From Vitrella brassicaformis (lineage: Eukaryota; Sar; Vitrellaceae): 64,000 nucleotides of DNA. The DNA is taken from assembly GCA_001179505.1 (NCBI GenBank), contig CDMY01000542.1:20154-84153 (forward strand). The letters run 5' to 3'. The translations under genes were made by a program, and so were the position numbers. Shown here piece by piece: positions 20,490 through 32,136 of the stretch (within the stretch, counting starts at the first letter, position 1; every line of letters begins with the position of its first letter). Below the pieces are notes generated by a model that saw only the letters and a program-made list of their open reading frames with translations, was not told the DNA's origin and searched no databases.

Positions 20490-23400
20490 CTAAAGGCACG
20501 TCATCCCACGCTGCAGCTGTTGCTGCTGCTTGGAGCCATCCCCACCGCCATCTCCCCCCTGCCGATGCTCCGCGGCCATCCTGCCCTCCCCATTGTCACT
20601 AATCGTATGAGTCGTGTTGTATCGACTCATCATGGACGGGAGGTGCCCATGACCTCCACCCCCGTTCATCGCCACACCCCCACCAGCCCCAGCCCCGCCC
20701 CCGTGATGATGCATGTCGGCAAATTGGATGCGTCTGCCGCCGCCTTCGTTGGCGCGGCTGCCTTCTCGCGAGAAGGCCGGCATGGATGGGGGCGGGGCGG
20801 GAGGGGGGCTGTCGTCGTAGAAGGGCCGCGATGGCGACGGCCGGGTGTAGTTGTAGAACAGATTGAGGTCGTAGAAGTCGTGCTCTTTCATTACGTGCGA
20901 TATGATGCCTGAACGAACAGAGACACAAGATGAAGAGAGAGGGACAGTGGCAGATGAGAGAGAGCTGTCGGGTGCGCGCAGAGAGAGGCCTGCATCTCTC
21001 TTTGTCTCACCGACCGAGGCGCAGCAGCTCTCGGCCGATCGCCACCCCCTCTTCCCTGCCGGATGCGAAGTCAAAGTCGATCTGACAGCAGGCGACACGC
21101 AATGAAAGAGAATCGCTATGCACAGATCCAAAGCGACGCGGCACGAAAGACATGCACAAGCCACGCCTACCAGATAATCCACCATCTCCACCCCCGAGAA
21201 GCAGTGCACGTACGCCCGCCGCCGCAGACAGGGCACCAGGGGGCATCTCGCCCACCTCCTGTCCTCCTTCCCCTCTGCCTCTGCTCTTCCGGCGCATGTG
21301 AATGTGCAGCCGTGTATGTGCGTGTTGTCGAGCTCGAGGTGGTTGTTGCAGCTGACGTCCAGTGCATCCAGCAGCGGCACGAAGGAGGCCGGCAGGGGGG
21401 AGCTGACGTCGACCGGTGGGGACTCAATACGATACATCAGCTGCACACACACACACACGCATGAGGAGGGAGGGTACATGTGGTGCCTGTGGTGCCTGTG
21501 GTGGGTGGTTTGCCGACGCACCTTCCTGATGTTTCGTTCCAAGCAGCTGTAGATGCCCCTGTATTTCTGGACTGAGAACACAGAGAGGTGCCAACCCAAC
21601 CCAGTGGTGCTCCCATCACGGGTCAGTCATTGGCTCATTCATCCTCACTGGCGGATTGCTGAAAGGCGAAGAGGAGGAAGAGCAGCAGCCCCTGGCCGGC
21701 CTCAAACATCATCGTGATCAACGCCAGCTGCCACACACACACACGACGGACGGCGCATGCAATGCCTGCCCAGGATCCTCACGCCTCCACCTCCCCCTTC
21801 CTCTCCCTCTCTCTCTGCGTACCTGCAGCAGCGATCCCGACCTCGGTCCCGCCGTCGATAGCTCGGCCCAGTTGTAGATGCCCAGCAGGAAAAACCGAAT
21901 GCCCCCTACCACACCCAACACCTGCATTCAGACACACACACACACAGCGAATACCATCAGGAGGACATGCCTGCCATCCTGCCTGGCTGCATGGATACCA
22001 TGGCGGGAAAAACGAGGTCGCCATCTCTCCACGGCTGTGCTGGCCTCGGGGCGATGGTGCTGTCATGGCCAATCGTTGTGCGGTTATGGCCGATCGTCGT
22101 GCTACCGTGGCCGCCCGTCGTGCTGCGCTCGCGCATCTCACACTCGTCCTGAAAGGCAACAACCACACACACATGGATGCAATCACACGGGCAACGGTCT
22201 TCTCCTCTCTCTATATTTCTTTCCCCCCTCTAATGCCTCACCGCATCAGCGGTATCGCCCTTGGTCTTGTCGACTCGTGCCCACAGAGAGGGGACCGGCA
22301 CTGTGCGCCGCCTGGTGGTGAAAACCGATCTCTCTGAGGTCTGGGACAGGCTGCCGAGTGTCCTGAGGCCGATAGCCCGGCCGGTCTTCATTATGCGGTC
22401 GCGGGAGGCGAGGGAGATGAAGAGCGCCACGCAGAGGACCAGGAACAAGACTATGGTGAGGGCGGCCTCGACATACTGCTCGCTGCGCCCGAACCAGAAC
22501 TGACACGGCTGACCTGCACATACGCACAGGACAGGATGGGTACGAGAGTGTGTTGTCGGGAGAGGGAGGGAGGCGGTGGGTGGATGACCTTCGATAGGTG
22601 GGTTGGGGACGAACACGCCCAGAAGGGGGAAGGGGAGGTTTGTCGCTGCAAACAAACAGGCGGACCCTGGCTGGCTGAAACGATCAGTGTGGGTGTGGTG
22701 TTGCCTGTATGTTACCGAGTGGGATGGTGATGACGGCAACGATTGTAGGCCAGAAGAGGACCAGTGCGCTGTCGAGGCCGAGCTTTTGGACCACAGCCAC
22801 GTTCAAGCAGATCCCCGCCACCCACCAACGAGACTGCACACACAGCACACAGCACACAGCACGGACACTCATTTTCTCGTGAATTCGGCGTCCCCTCTCC
22901 TCCCCACCCACTTATATACCATTTGGGTGAAGTACGATGTCAGCCAGTACATGACCATCAGCCGCCCATCCGTCCTGTCCACATCTTCGCAGTGGTTGGT
23001 GGCTGACGACAGAGCGCATGTGAGCGCCCCCGCGGCAGCCACCGATGCGGCGTAGAAGATGATGAGCACGCGTGGGAACTGCAGCCATCCCTCGGTGGAC
23101 CGCAGGACCAGGAATATGAGCAGCATGAGGCATGCGAACACCAACGACGCCACGGCGAAGGACTCGCTCACCACCCATATGCTCTCGATCAGGTGCTCAG
23201 TCTGGTGATTGACCAGAGAGTAAAAGGAGGCTAGTCGCGTTTGTTTCGTGTGTGTCGTCAATGCTTTCGTACGTCTTGCGATCCGAAGAGGATTGACGAG
23301 AGGAAAATCAGCGGACCGCCCAAGAAGAGGCCCAGGATGACCGCCGCACCAGCCACATCCTCGCCGATCTTGTAGATGGCCGCAAACACCACCGGCGCAG

Positions 23401-25210
23401 AACTGACCCACCCACCGACACAGACAGACACCGGCAGATTGGCTGCGTGTCTGTCTGTCTGTCTGTCTATCTGTCTGTCTGTGTTGCGTACCTGGTGGGT
23501 ATGGATCCGTACAGGAGTGCGAAATCGGAGAACAGCGCCTTGTCCTCAGGGCTCAGATTGGGGCTGAGGAGCGGCACGAAGGCATGCATCAGCACGGGAG
23601 AGACCAGAATCTTCAAGACCGCCAAGAAGACCGGAAGCACCACCTAGCACACCACGGCCCATATATTCCACACAGACATACACACACGCAAACGCATTCT
23701 GGCGAGAGAGACAATTGAGGCCATCCATCCATCCATCCAACAACTCACCTGCTGTGGCCTGATCATGGCATCCAGGTTGTTGACCACCGAACATCCGGTC
23801 AGGAAGAGGGCGCAGAAGGCGAATGGGCTGGTGGTCATTTCCACGGTCTCATGCAGCCCCACCGGCAACTGCATCAGCCCGGCGGGCGTTTCTTCAATCG
23901 TCCAGCCAAACAGACCTTTGTACGCTAATCCCACGACGATCATTATGCTGACAACAGAAGCACCACAACACGTACGTCCACACGTCTGAGTATCCGTCTG
24001 TGCTGGGTGCACCCTTACAGCAGCGGATTCGTGACGAGGTTGGAGGCGACTTTGACTGCGAGCCGCTTAGACTTATGTGGGGTGGGGTCCACCACGGTGG
24101 TGAACCTCTCCACCTGCCTTATCGGCATCCGCCGCACCACCGACGCATAAGACCGACTTGACGACGACAGCTCCGCCGGCCTAATGCAGATCTCACTCTT
24201 CAAACGTAGCCTAACCACGATAAAGAAGTATACAATACCCGTAAGTCAAGGCGTCATTTCCATCCGTGTATGGTAAGTGTCTTTCTGCCCACCGTGGTTT
24301 CACATCTGACGCATTGGTGACGTTCGTGACGCCGCGCAGAGGTGTGGGGGGGCAGGTCTGTGAGGGGACATGATCGTCAAACTCAGTTGGGGGATGTTCG
24401 GTGTCGGCGTAGTGCAGCTGGGAGGGCTCGGACGGCTCCGATGGGGCAATCGGGGTGGCAGCTTTCTCTTCTTCTGCATGGCCACCGGCCGCCTCCCTCT
24501 TTGTCTTGCCGTACTCGAAGAGCACGAATGCGATGGTGTTCAGCAGGATGGTTTGCACCTGACAGCACCCCACCCACACATGGCACGAACCAACGACAGC
24601 TGGATGGATGGATGCCGGATTGCGTACCACTGCGTTAGCCGTCAAGTAAGCCATCATGTTTTGGGGATACTTCCTCAAAGGGTAGAGGGCCATCACCACT
24701 GGCACCCCGAGCGCAAAGTCATTCGAGGCCGTGACGCACAGCCCGAACAGACCGGCGCGCAACCACCTGCTGGGCGAGCGGTCAAGCAGCACTGTGGCTA
24801 TGACCACAGCAAGCTGCACGATGAGCTTGCCGATGGTGCATGCGGCGAGAACGCCGAGGTCCACCGACGCCAGATCCATCAGAGCCACCTGCACACAGAC
24901 AGACCGGCACACACCATCATGCGTTTTGCGTCGGTTTCTTCTGTCCACTCAGTCACCGCTCTGAACACAAGAAGGGGCAGTGCCAGGTCGCCGACGATGA
25001 AGCCAATGCCCTTGACGCCTTCGGACGTCACATAGTTGAGCTTCAACACGGCATACCCCAGACCGATAGCAAAGAAGTTGGTGCCCTGCGAAAAGAAAGA
25101 CACGCAGATGACCAGTGTGCTGTACCGCCATAGCTAAAGTGTGTGTGCATCAGTGTATCTTTCATTGCTTCGCTCACCAGCACCGTCGCCAGCTCGGACG
25201 CAGCGCCCAT
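20490..25210 (-). CDS. GPR155: GPR155/LYCHOS-like protein: PIN-type transporter domain, further TM region and DEP domain
   Basis: Multi-pass membrane protein. The start at 25210 (MGAASELATVL) leads into an auxin-efflux-carrier (PIN-like) domain: GTNFFAIGLGYAVLKL, VGDLALPLLVF, FGLCVTASNDFALGVPVV (family NDxALG.P block), a long cytoplasmic loop (about 24540-24220), VGLAYKGLFGW, ALFLTGCSVV and FALLYGSIPT. Further membrane segments follow at about 23400-22300 (VFACLMLLIFLVLRS, LIIFYAASVAAAGAL, ALTIVLFLVLCVALF). The C-terminal part holds a DEP domain: YVHCFSGVEMVDYLV, AIGRELLRLGIISHV, EHDFYDLNLFYNY, then a Gly/His-rich tail. Transporter, then TM bundle, then DEP is the order in animal GPR155, a lysosomal cholesterol sensor linked to mTORC1 signalling. 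Localisation and function here are inferred. The 5' end diverges from the gene at 25430. Confidence 0.78.
23447..23483. repeat. (GTCT)n tetranucleotide tract in an intron
   Basis: Nearly perfect GTCT repeat with one TATC interruption, inside an intron of the GPR155-like gene. Similar tracts occur near 1187, 6712, 19631, 43000, 43150 and 58869. Confidence 0.85.
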
Positions 25211-25429
25211 CTGAGCATCAGCCACACCAACCACACACAATGAGCTTGTCCGTCCTCTTGGCGAATGCGTGTCCGAAAACGCACCGTGTTGCGCGACTCT
25301 CCGCGAGCTAAAACTGGAAGATCTCCTGCCGTTGCACAACCGTTTTTTCTTTTCCGTAGATTCTGACGCGGCGTGTGCTCCGTTGTCCAAGCTACTTTTT
25401 CTTGACCTTTTCTGCGCCCTCTCCCCTCG

Positions 25430-27911
25430 ATGGAGCGCCCCATGAAGCCCCAGGCGCCAGATGCCCGAGAGCGCCTCTCAATTTGTCAGTCACTGATGCA
25501 ACTGTACGTTTCTTTCTCTTCGTTCTACGAACGAGCGCCCGCCGACCTCGAGAGGGCCCTGACATATCTCGACAAAGCGGTAACGGTCTCGCTGGACTGC
25601 CCAGCCACCGTTTCCTCCCATCCATGGACGACGACGGCACGAGCACGAATTCGATTGAAGGCCGCACAGCTCTTGGCAGGTGAGTCGGGTGAGCGACCGA
25701 GGCATACAGCCACATGCAATGCATGACCATTGTCTCAGGCCTGGATGCTCACCGTGAGGCTGCGAATCAAGCCAGGGCTGCAATGCAGGAGTCCGATTAT
25801 GTCCTGGACCGATTGAGGGCATACCCTGCGGCAGACATGGGCCTCCTCGAGCAAGCGGTGGGGCAGGCCTACTCAGCAAGCCAGACCGACACAGCACCCG
25901 AAGGCGTCGATGTTTGTGCTGTTCAGGGTGACGCCGCGGCTCGTTCGCGTTTCCTCCTTGCAAGAGGTAAGAGAGACGGCCTTGCTGCCTGCCTGCACGA
26001 TTGACTGTGGTTTGATTGTTCCTCTGTGTGTAGAGCTCGAGGCGCTGTCTCCTGCTGCCACAACAGCGTCGCTTGAATCATCCAAAACAATGGTGGGCGA
26101 ACGTGGCACGTGTATGTTCATTGATATGATGTACGTGTCTCCTTCCTCGCGTGATTCTCAGTCGCTGTATGAGTCTGCCGTGTCGATCGCTAAGCTTGTG
26201 CTGCCTCTGGATCATCCCACCACACTACAGCTCACCGACACGCTCAAGAGCAAAAGAAGAGTGGGTACCCCCGCGAAGATCTATCATGCATACGTTAAGC
26301 GAGAAGATTCATTCTCTCTTTTGCTTCTTCCTTCCTCTCCGCAGGCCTGCGTGAAAGACCATCGCAAGTGTCACCCCTCACCCCCTCGGCCGTCCTCCAT
26401 CGAGCCCCACACCACGGCCTCCGCCGTCCACCTCCTGGCTGCTGACCCGCCTCTGTCAGAGCTGGCGACCACAGATGCCTTCCTTCGACGCGCATGCATA
26501 TCGCACCCCAATTTCCACAAACCGCCCAGGAGAAAGCCGCCCTCGCCGTCTCGTCCCTCCCAAACAACAAGCAAGGGAGACCTGGACTCACGGCCTCCCT
26601 TTATGCCCACCTCGCGTACAGTGAGGCTGCCGGACGTCTTCGCCAAGACGGGCGAAGGCAGCGGCGATGACAGGCGAAGAAGAGGCGATCGTCGGGTGAG
26701 TGTTGCCGAGATGATGGCGAGCACGTGGGAGGGAGGCAGCAGGCCAGGCAAGGGCAGGAGAAAACGAGCCTTCAACACAAACACGCTCCTTGAAGACGGT
26801 AGGCAGCCAGAGAGACATATTGATTGCCGGGGAAAGATGAGCACGTCGCGGCCTCCATGGTCAGATTGGGCTCTCGAACACATCTGGTTACCGCGCATGA
26901 GGCGGCAGTACGCCAGCCATCGCACAGCGATGCTCTTCAAAGACACAGTAGGCAGCCGGAAGGGAAGGGCAAGACATACGTCTCATCGCCGTGCTGCTGT
27001 CGCGTGCGTGCAGGAAGAGCTGCAGCAGGACAAAGAGCTCTTTGTTCCCCACGCCTATGAGTAAGGGACAAGACTCTCCATTCACTCTGACTGCTTGGTC
27101 ATCAACTGACCTGCGAGCAAACTGGGCTCTTTATGCCGACAGGTACCACAGACGGAAGAAAATGGCGATTCCGTGCCATTCCTCCCCCCTTGGCAACATC
27201 TCTATTTTTGGTCGATGAATGACAAGCCCTTGGCAACAGGGGGACACTATTGTTGATTGATCGAAATCTCTATTGTTGCCAGAGAGTGACACTATTGTTG
27301 ATTGGAGTAAGGAGCTGCCGAGCGGGCTGGAACAAGTCCTAAAAGAGCATCGCGTTCAAGTGGCAGACGACACCAAAAAGTGACTGGGCAGATCAGATGA
27401 ACACACAAATGGGGGCGGGCGGGGCGCCCATTTAGTTATTGCGTGCGCCTTGGCTTGACAGGAGGAAAGGGGCAAAGCCAGCAGCTAATTCGTCTCACGA
27501 GTACACCATCTATACTCACCTCACTGATGAAGTCCGCCTCTTGGAACAGGAACTGCAAATCATGGGGGCGCACGAAATCCAGGTAAACTAAAAGCTTTCG
27601 TGCCGATTAGGTTGTGTGGATATCAGCATCTTCGCAGTATTGGTGTCTCTCATCGATGTGTGTGTTGGTTGTCTCTTGTGCAATTCAGAACATAAACATG
27701 AGTTCATTTGATCGGGTCAAAGGTCAGCACACGGCTCCATAAACATGGAGGCACATCCATCAAGATCGATCGTCACATCAACTATCATGCAGAACACCTG
27801 GGTCATCTCAAGGCGCTGTACAACAAGTCCAAGACAAAGAGAGCTTCTCTTGCCAGAAGAATGTCGCTCTATCTATCAAGACAGATGACGAAGCTCACGG
27901 CCATGTCATGA
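25430..27911 (+). CDS. TPR-like paralog A, unknown function
   Basis: No known domain is certain; the N-terminal half looks like degenerate TPR helices (DLERALTYLDKAVTVSLD, AHREAANQARAAMQESDYVL, SLYESAVSIAKLVLPLDHP). It is the paralog of the gene at 32137, and the matching exons let me place the 3' end. After NISIF at 27211, an intron 27212-27282 leads to ESDTIVDWSKELPSGLEQVL. An intron 27380-27461 then leads to ANSSHEYTIYTHLTDEVRLLEQEL. Exon 27689-27722 (NINMSSFDRVK) follows, and finally exon 27793-27911 (EHLGHLKALYNKSKTKRAS..). All junctions are GT-AG with matching phase. Without these introns the gene would wrongly appear to stop at 27218. WALEHIWLPRMR near 26870 is a motif shared with paralog B. 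The middle is basic and disordered. Confidence 0.68.
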
Positions 27912-27969
27912 TCTCAGGATACAGTGAGTGACTTGTGTGGACAGACAAGACGATGCATACGTGATTGAA

Positions 27970-30900
27970 TCATTTGTCGAGCATATACAAGAAGACGGGC
28001 TGTCCGCTGCCCTCAAACACCACAGCCAGCACATGCTCGCCCACATCCTCTTCCCCTTCGCCGCCCGCATCCATCGCCCCTCTGCCCCGCTGCCCAGCCC
28101 TCCCTTGTCTGAATGCCAGTGCCGTAGCTATCGGCCGCACACTGCGGCCGTGAGGCATCACTGGGCCGACCCTCTGTGACCGCAGCAGCTGTGCGGTCAC
28201 TGTCGAGAACGTGTATAGAATCTGCTGACGAATGACCCACAAGACATCACCCCACACAGAGAGCTCAAAAGCAGGGGCAGGGGCCGACAGATCAGCTGTA
28301 GAGGGCATGTGGATCTTGACCGGCAACAGGCGCCGATTCCGGACGTCGAATATGACAAAGCGGAAGCTGCCCTCCACAGAGTAGCAGAAGGTGATATGTC
28401 GCTGAGGTGGGTTAGTCTTGACGTCGATCAGCTTGCCCATGACCGGCCTGCCTCCCGCTTCCTCACATATGACGGGCACAGCCATGCCGCCAAGAGGGTC
28501 TTCAAACAGAGGGATGAGCGAGGGGCTGCGATGAAGCACTGGCTCGTCTGTTTTCGCACTAGCCGGCTGTCGCTGCTGCTGAGTGGTCAGAGGGTAGATG
28601 AGACACTCTTGCTTAGTCGCTATGTCGACATCTCCGGTGAGTCGCTCCATCTCGCTCTCCGCTGCCCGCTCAGAGAGGTCCACCACCACACATTGCGGGC
28701 CCTCAGTGCTGGGCAGCCAGTAGAAGGCACACAGCGTGGTGGGGTCGATCAAGAGGGGCAGCTCCGAAAACAACTCATCTCGCTGGGGCACATCAGACGT
28801 GAACTGCAGGCTTCGTGATTTGCTGGCTGGCGGCTGGGGGAGCACGAAATCCTCAAGCATCAGCTGGAATCGTTCCACCGGCGTGAAGGTGCCAAAGCCG
28901 CTTCGTTGGGAGAGCGAGTAGTGCCAGACGATGATCTTTCCAACCGCATCCACGGTAACGATCTCCTGTACACTTGTCTCGCTCGCTTTTGCCGGTGCCG
29001 CCAAAGCCACGATGCGGGCCTTGTGTGCGAAGAAGAACTCACGAATGGGCGGGGAGGGCTCGTCCTTGATACTGCGTTGGCGTTTGGGTCTTGCGCGGCC
29101 CCTTCTGGCCGCCTCCTCCAGAGAAAGCAGCTTGGGGGCTTCCACTCCCTTTAGCAGCCCGACGTCGCTGGCCGACGGCAGGATTAGGGAAGTAGAAGAA
29201 GAAGTAGCAGCAGCAGTATCTTCTGCTCCTTCAGCGGCCTCAGTGCATAAATGTGAGTTGAGTTTGACCACTGTCCCGCCACCAAGTCCCAACAGGAAGC
29301 ACGGCTGTTGGCCGGAGGGGCTCAAAAACGGCAGAAATGTCGACCGATAGACAGTCCATTCCTGGGGTCTTCGCTTGTAATCGTCCTCCTCCCCTTTGCG
29401 CGCGAAGTGCGCATTGTTGAGCTCCAGCCGGCACGCTAGTGGGGGCGGTTTTCTCTTCTTGCCTCGGCGTCCTGGTGGAGCTTCAGTAAGGGAAAGCATC
29501 CGCAAAATTCCCTTCCCGTCGATAGTGAGCAAATCAGAAGCACCCCTGCTAAAGCTTAGTCGTCTCACATGAGCCATCTTGGTAGTGCGCGCCGTAGTGT
29601 TGGTCAAGTATGGCAAGCCCTGTTCCGAGGGAGTAGCTGGAGTGAGAGCGGCAGCTGGCGAGGGATTTTCGATCTCTTGTTCCTCCTCGCCATCTTTTTG
29701 CTCCTCGTGTTTCTCTTCCTGTTCCTCATCAGCCGATTCTTCTTTTCTAATGTCGCTGAGAGGCGCCCGAGTGGCCTCCCCCTCTGCTTGTGCCAGCAGA
29801 GTGGGCACCGCCCACACCAGTATATTGCCCTTCTCAGTGCCGATCGCCAGCGCGAGGCCGAGGGTAGAGGATGTCGAGGCACACAGCACCGATGGCAGGC
29901 CGTGTTTCTTCTCATGGGCCAGCTCGGGGAGCGCTCGGATTGACAGGTGCTTCTTAGCAAAGTCTTGTTCCCGTGCCCATGAAGGATGGGTAGAGACGTC
30001 AAGCAGACGCTGCATGCGATCGGTTTCCGTCTCGTCAAAGGGTTCCTGCGAGCAAGGGGACACACATAGATAAGATTCTGACAAGGCATGAATGTTGATG
30101 TGTACCTCAGTGGGTATGCGATACATTGGCAACACGCCGATGTCCAAGGGGATCTCTTCCGGCTCAGGAATGTCACGAACCCCACCGCCACTGTACCACA
30201 CCGCTGTGTCGTACTCACCACCGTTGACAAATATGCCAGAGTAGTCGGGCTGCACCCTCCCAGTGCGGTCTTCTTTCCACTCGACCTTTGTGGCTTCATC
30301 GCCGTCTCTCTCCTTGATAATCTGTTGAAGGGCATCGGCAATCTGTGAGACCACTGGATGGTCAGGAGACGTCGGCTGTCCTTGGCTTTGTGTCTTCAGC
30401 TCGTGTATGTGGCGGCTGAGAGGAATGGGAGACACCCACGTGCTCTCCCAGTAGGCCGGATTATCCTCAGTCCACTGCACCTTCCTGTCCGGGGATTTCC
30501 TTTTCTTTGCTTTCTTTGCAGCCTCCTCTTCCCGCTCAATAAATGCGTCGTATCCAGCCGCATCGTAGATGCCGCATGCGAATGATTCAGCAATGTATCT
30601 CTCCACCCCCTTGACGTAAGCCACCACTTCCTGCGTCACCTCGTGCACGCCCTCGGAAACAGTCTCCTCCAAGTATTTCAAAGCCACACTCGCAGCCGCA
30701 TATTTGTTCAGCCAGTCGAGTGTCAGGGAAGGCTCTCTCTCGTCCTTCTCTTCCCATTTCTGTTTTCTCTCCTCTGCTGCCTGGACGTCGTTGATTGTGA
30801 GGGAGCGGTCCACAGCTGCATCGGCACATTGCAGGAGCAGCTGGCGGCAGAAGCGTCCCAATGGCGAGCCATCAGCCTTGGTGAGCTGTGCATCAGGAGA

Positions 30901-32049
30901 GATCTTCTTGAGCTCTTGTTGCCAGTGCCTGAGTCGCTCCCACAGCTGCTTGGTGCTGTGCTCCCGAGACACCAGTGCCATGCTCGCGTCCTCGACGAGC
31001 TTCTCCATCGGCTGGGCGATGGAGTCATATACATCCTTGCCGTCCTCTTGCTGCGGCATCTGGTTGGCCAGTATATATTTCAGCGGTGGGCTGTCGCCTT
31101 CCCTCAGGGCCATTAGAAAGGCCTGGCCCTTGGATAACAGGAACTCCTGCTGCCGCAGCCTTATTCGTGTCGTCTTGAGGTTGGTGTGAAGCTCCAGCCG
31201 CCTCTCATTCAGCCGTTGGATCTCCTTATTCCTTGCTGTGGTCTCTGCCCGGTGCTCTTTCGTGAGATTCTCCATGATTTGGTCAGCAAGCCGCTTTACA
31301 AGTGTGTCGGCGGTCGGGGCGTTTGATGGGTCCAGAGCCGATGTCTCCTTGATGGCTGCAAGGGCTTCAGGAGTGTCGAGAATGGGTGAGAAGAGAATGG
31401 TCGATGTGGCTGCGTCCTTGAGGCACTCGATGTTGTATTGGTCCAGGCGCTGCCATTTCTCCGTGATGGCGTCCAGCTGGCCCTGCATGCACCGCATACA
31501 TGACTGCCCGGTAGGATGGTACATCGACGCAGGAGGGCTGACCTCTTTGAGTTTGAGCAGTCTGTCCAAGACGTCCATATGGTGCTGAATCTGCTCCCTC
31601 TGCAGCTCTTGCAAAGCCGCCCTGCCTTTTGCATCCTCAATGTCCTTTTCCCTCACAATCTTGTCGCAATCCCCTTGCCGTTTCTGTATGGCCTCCTGCT
31701 TGACCTTAAGCTCCAGCACGGCATCCCGCAGGGCCAACCGCTCATCCATGTGGTCGGCATCGTACCTCCTCAGCTCCTCAATCCGTCTTTTTATCTCTCC
31801 TATCCTTCGGACGGCCTCGCTCTTCCTTTTCTCCTCAAGGCGGCCACGAGCGTCTTCGAGCTCGGATTCCAGGTGGGCCACTTCGTTCTCCAGCCGCCCC
31901 AGCTCCTCGCGTTCGGCCTGCACTGTTGTGACGGGCTGGGGCTTGGCATCCGCTCCTGCAGGGGGCGGGGACGATGCGATAGGCTGGGGCTGGTCTTGCA
32001 TGCTGTCAGTAGCCTCAGCAGAGGCCTCCTCGTGCGTCTGATACGTCAT
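27970..32049 (-). CDS. Large coiled-coil + WD40 protein, possibly axonemal or dynein intermediate chain-like
   Basis: About 1340 residues in one long open frame with a single probable 60-nt intron (30046-30105, GT-AG, in frame without stops). The start at 32049 (MTYQTHEEAS) is preferred, because the upstream extension to 32301 overlaps the divergent gene at 32137. The N-terminal third is coiled coil (EREELGRLENEVAHLESELEDARGRLEEKR..) with a CMRCM motif. Then come YWESTWVSPIPLSRH and FVNGGEYDTAVWYSGG. The C-terminal half has WD40-like blades: GLALAIGTEKGNILVW, RLSFSRGASDLLTIDGKG, EIVTVDAVGKIIVWHY and FRFVIFDVRNRRLLPV. Candidates are a dynein intermediate chain-like or CFAP-type flagellar protein; I cannot name the family. 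It ends 58 bp from the convergent paralog A. Confidence 0.7.
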   Translation of the reverse strand: MTYQTHEEASAEATDSMQDQPQPIASSPPPAGADAKPQPVTTVQAEREELGRLENEVAHLESELEDARGRLEEKRKSEAVRRIGEIKRRIEELRRYDADHMDERLALRDAVLELKVKQEAIQKRQGDCDKIVREKDIEDAKGRAALQELQREQIQHHMDVLDRLLKLKEVSPPASMYHPTGQSCMRCMQGQLDAITEKWQRLDQYNIECLKDAATSTILFSPILDTPEALAAIKETSALDPSNAPTADTLVKRLADQIMENLTKEHRAETTARNKEIQRLNERRLELHTNLKTTRIRLRQQEFLLSKGQAFLMALREGDSPPLKYILANQMPQQEDGKDVYDSIAQPMEKLVEDASMALVSREHSTKQLWERLRHWQQELKKISPDAQLTKADGSPLGRFCRQLLLQCADAAVDRSLTINDVQAAEERKQKWEEKDEREPSLTLDWLNKYAAASVALKYLEETVSEGVHEVTQEVVAYVKGVERYIAESFACGIYDAAGYDAFIEREEEAAKKAKKRKSPDRKVQWTEDNPAYWESTWVSPIPLSRHIHELKTQSQGQPTSPDHPVVSQIADALQQIIKERDGDEATKVEWKEDRTGRVQPDYSGIFVNGGEYDTAVWYSGGGVRDIPEPEEIPLDIGVLPMYRIPTEVHINIHALSESYLCVSPCSQEPFDETETDRMQRLLDVSTHPSWAREQDFAKKHLSIRALPELAHEKKHGLPSVLCASTSSTLGLALAIGTEKGNILVWAVPTLLAQAEGEATRAPLSDIRKEESADEEQEEKHEEQKDGEEEQEIENPSPAAALTPATPSEQGLPYLTNTTARTTKMAHVRRLSFSRGASDLLTIDGKGILRMLSLTEAPPGRRGKKRKPPPLACRLELNNAHFARKGEEDDYKRRPQEWTVYRSTFLPFLSPSGQQPCFLLGLGGGTVVKLNSHLCTEAAEGAEDTAAATSSSTSLILPSASDVGLLKGVEAPKLLSLEEAARRGRARPKRQRSIKDEPSPPIREFFFAHKARIVALAAPAKASETSVQEIVTVDAVGKIIVWHYSLSQRSGFGTFTPVERFQLMLEDFVLPQPPASKSRSLQFTSDVPQRDELFSELPLLIDPTTLCAFYWLPSTEGPQCVVVDLSERAAESEMERLTGDVDIATKQECLIYPLTTQQQRQPASAKTDEPVLHRSPSLIPLFEDPLGGMAVPVICEEAGGRPVMGKLIDVKTNPPQRHITFCYSVEGSFRFVIFDVRNRRLLPVKIHMPSTADLSAPAPAFELSVWGDVLWVIRQQILYTFSTVTAQLLRSQRVGPVMPHGRSVRPIATALAFRQGRAGQRGRGAMDAGGEGEEDVGEHVLAVVFEGSGQPVFLYMLDK

Positions 32050-32136
32050 TTCCACCCCACGCCGCGATCCCCGCGATCTCAGTTGGGCCCCAATTGAGAC
32101 CCCCAGCCAGTGGCAGTTTCCCGTCTCTCCCCCGCG
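32050..32136. promoter_or_regulatory. Probable bidirectional promoter, 87 bp between two start codons
   Basis: The predicted start codons of the coiled-coil/WD40 gene (minus, 32049) and TPR-like paralog B (plus, 32137) are separated by only 87 bp, so both 5' UTRs and core promoters must be very short or overlap. No TATA-like box is evident. This depends on both start choices being right. Confidence 0.4.

Noticed and set aside
19848-20912. Open frames spanning the run of N
   Set aside because: They exist only because N codons are read through; flanks are CACC repeats.
27061-27218. Apparent C-terminal truncation of paralog A (stop after NISIFGR at 27218)
   Set aside because: Matching the exons of paralog B showed a GT-AG intron at 27212-27282 that restores ISIFESD and further exons to 27911, so the gene is complete.
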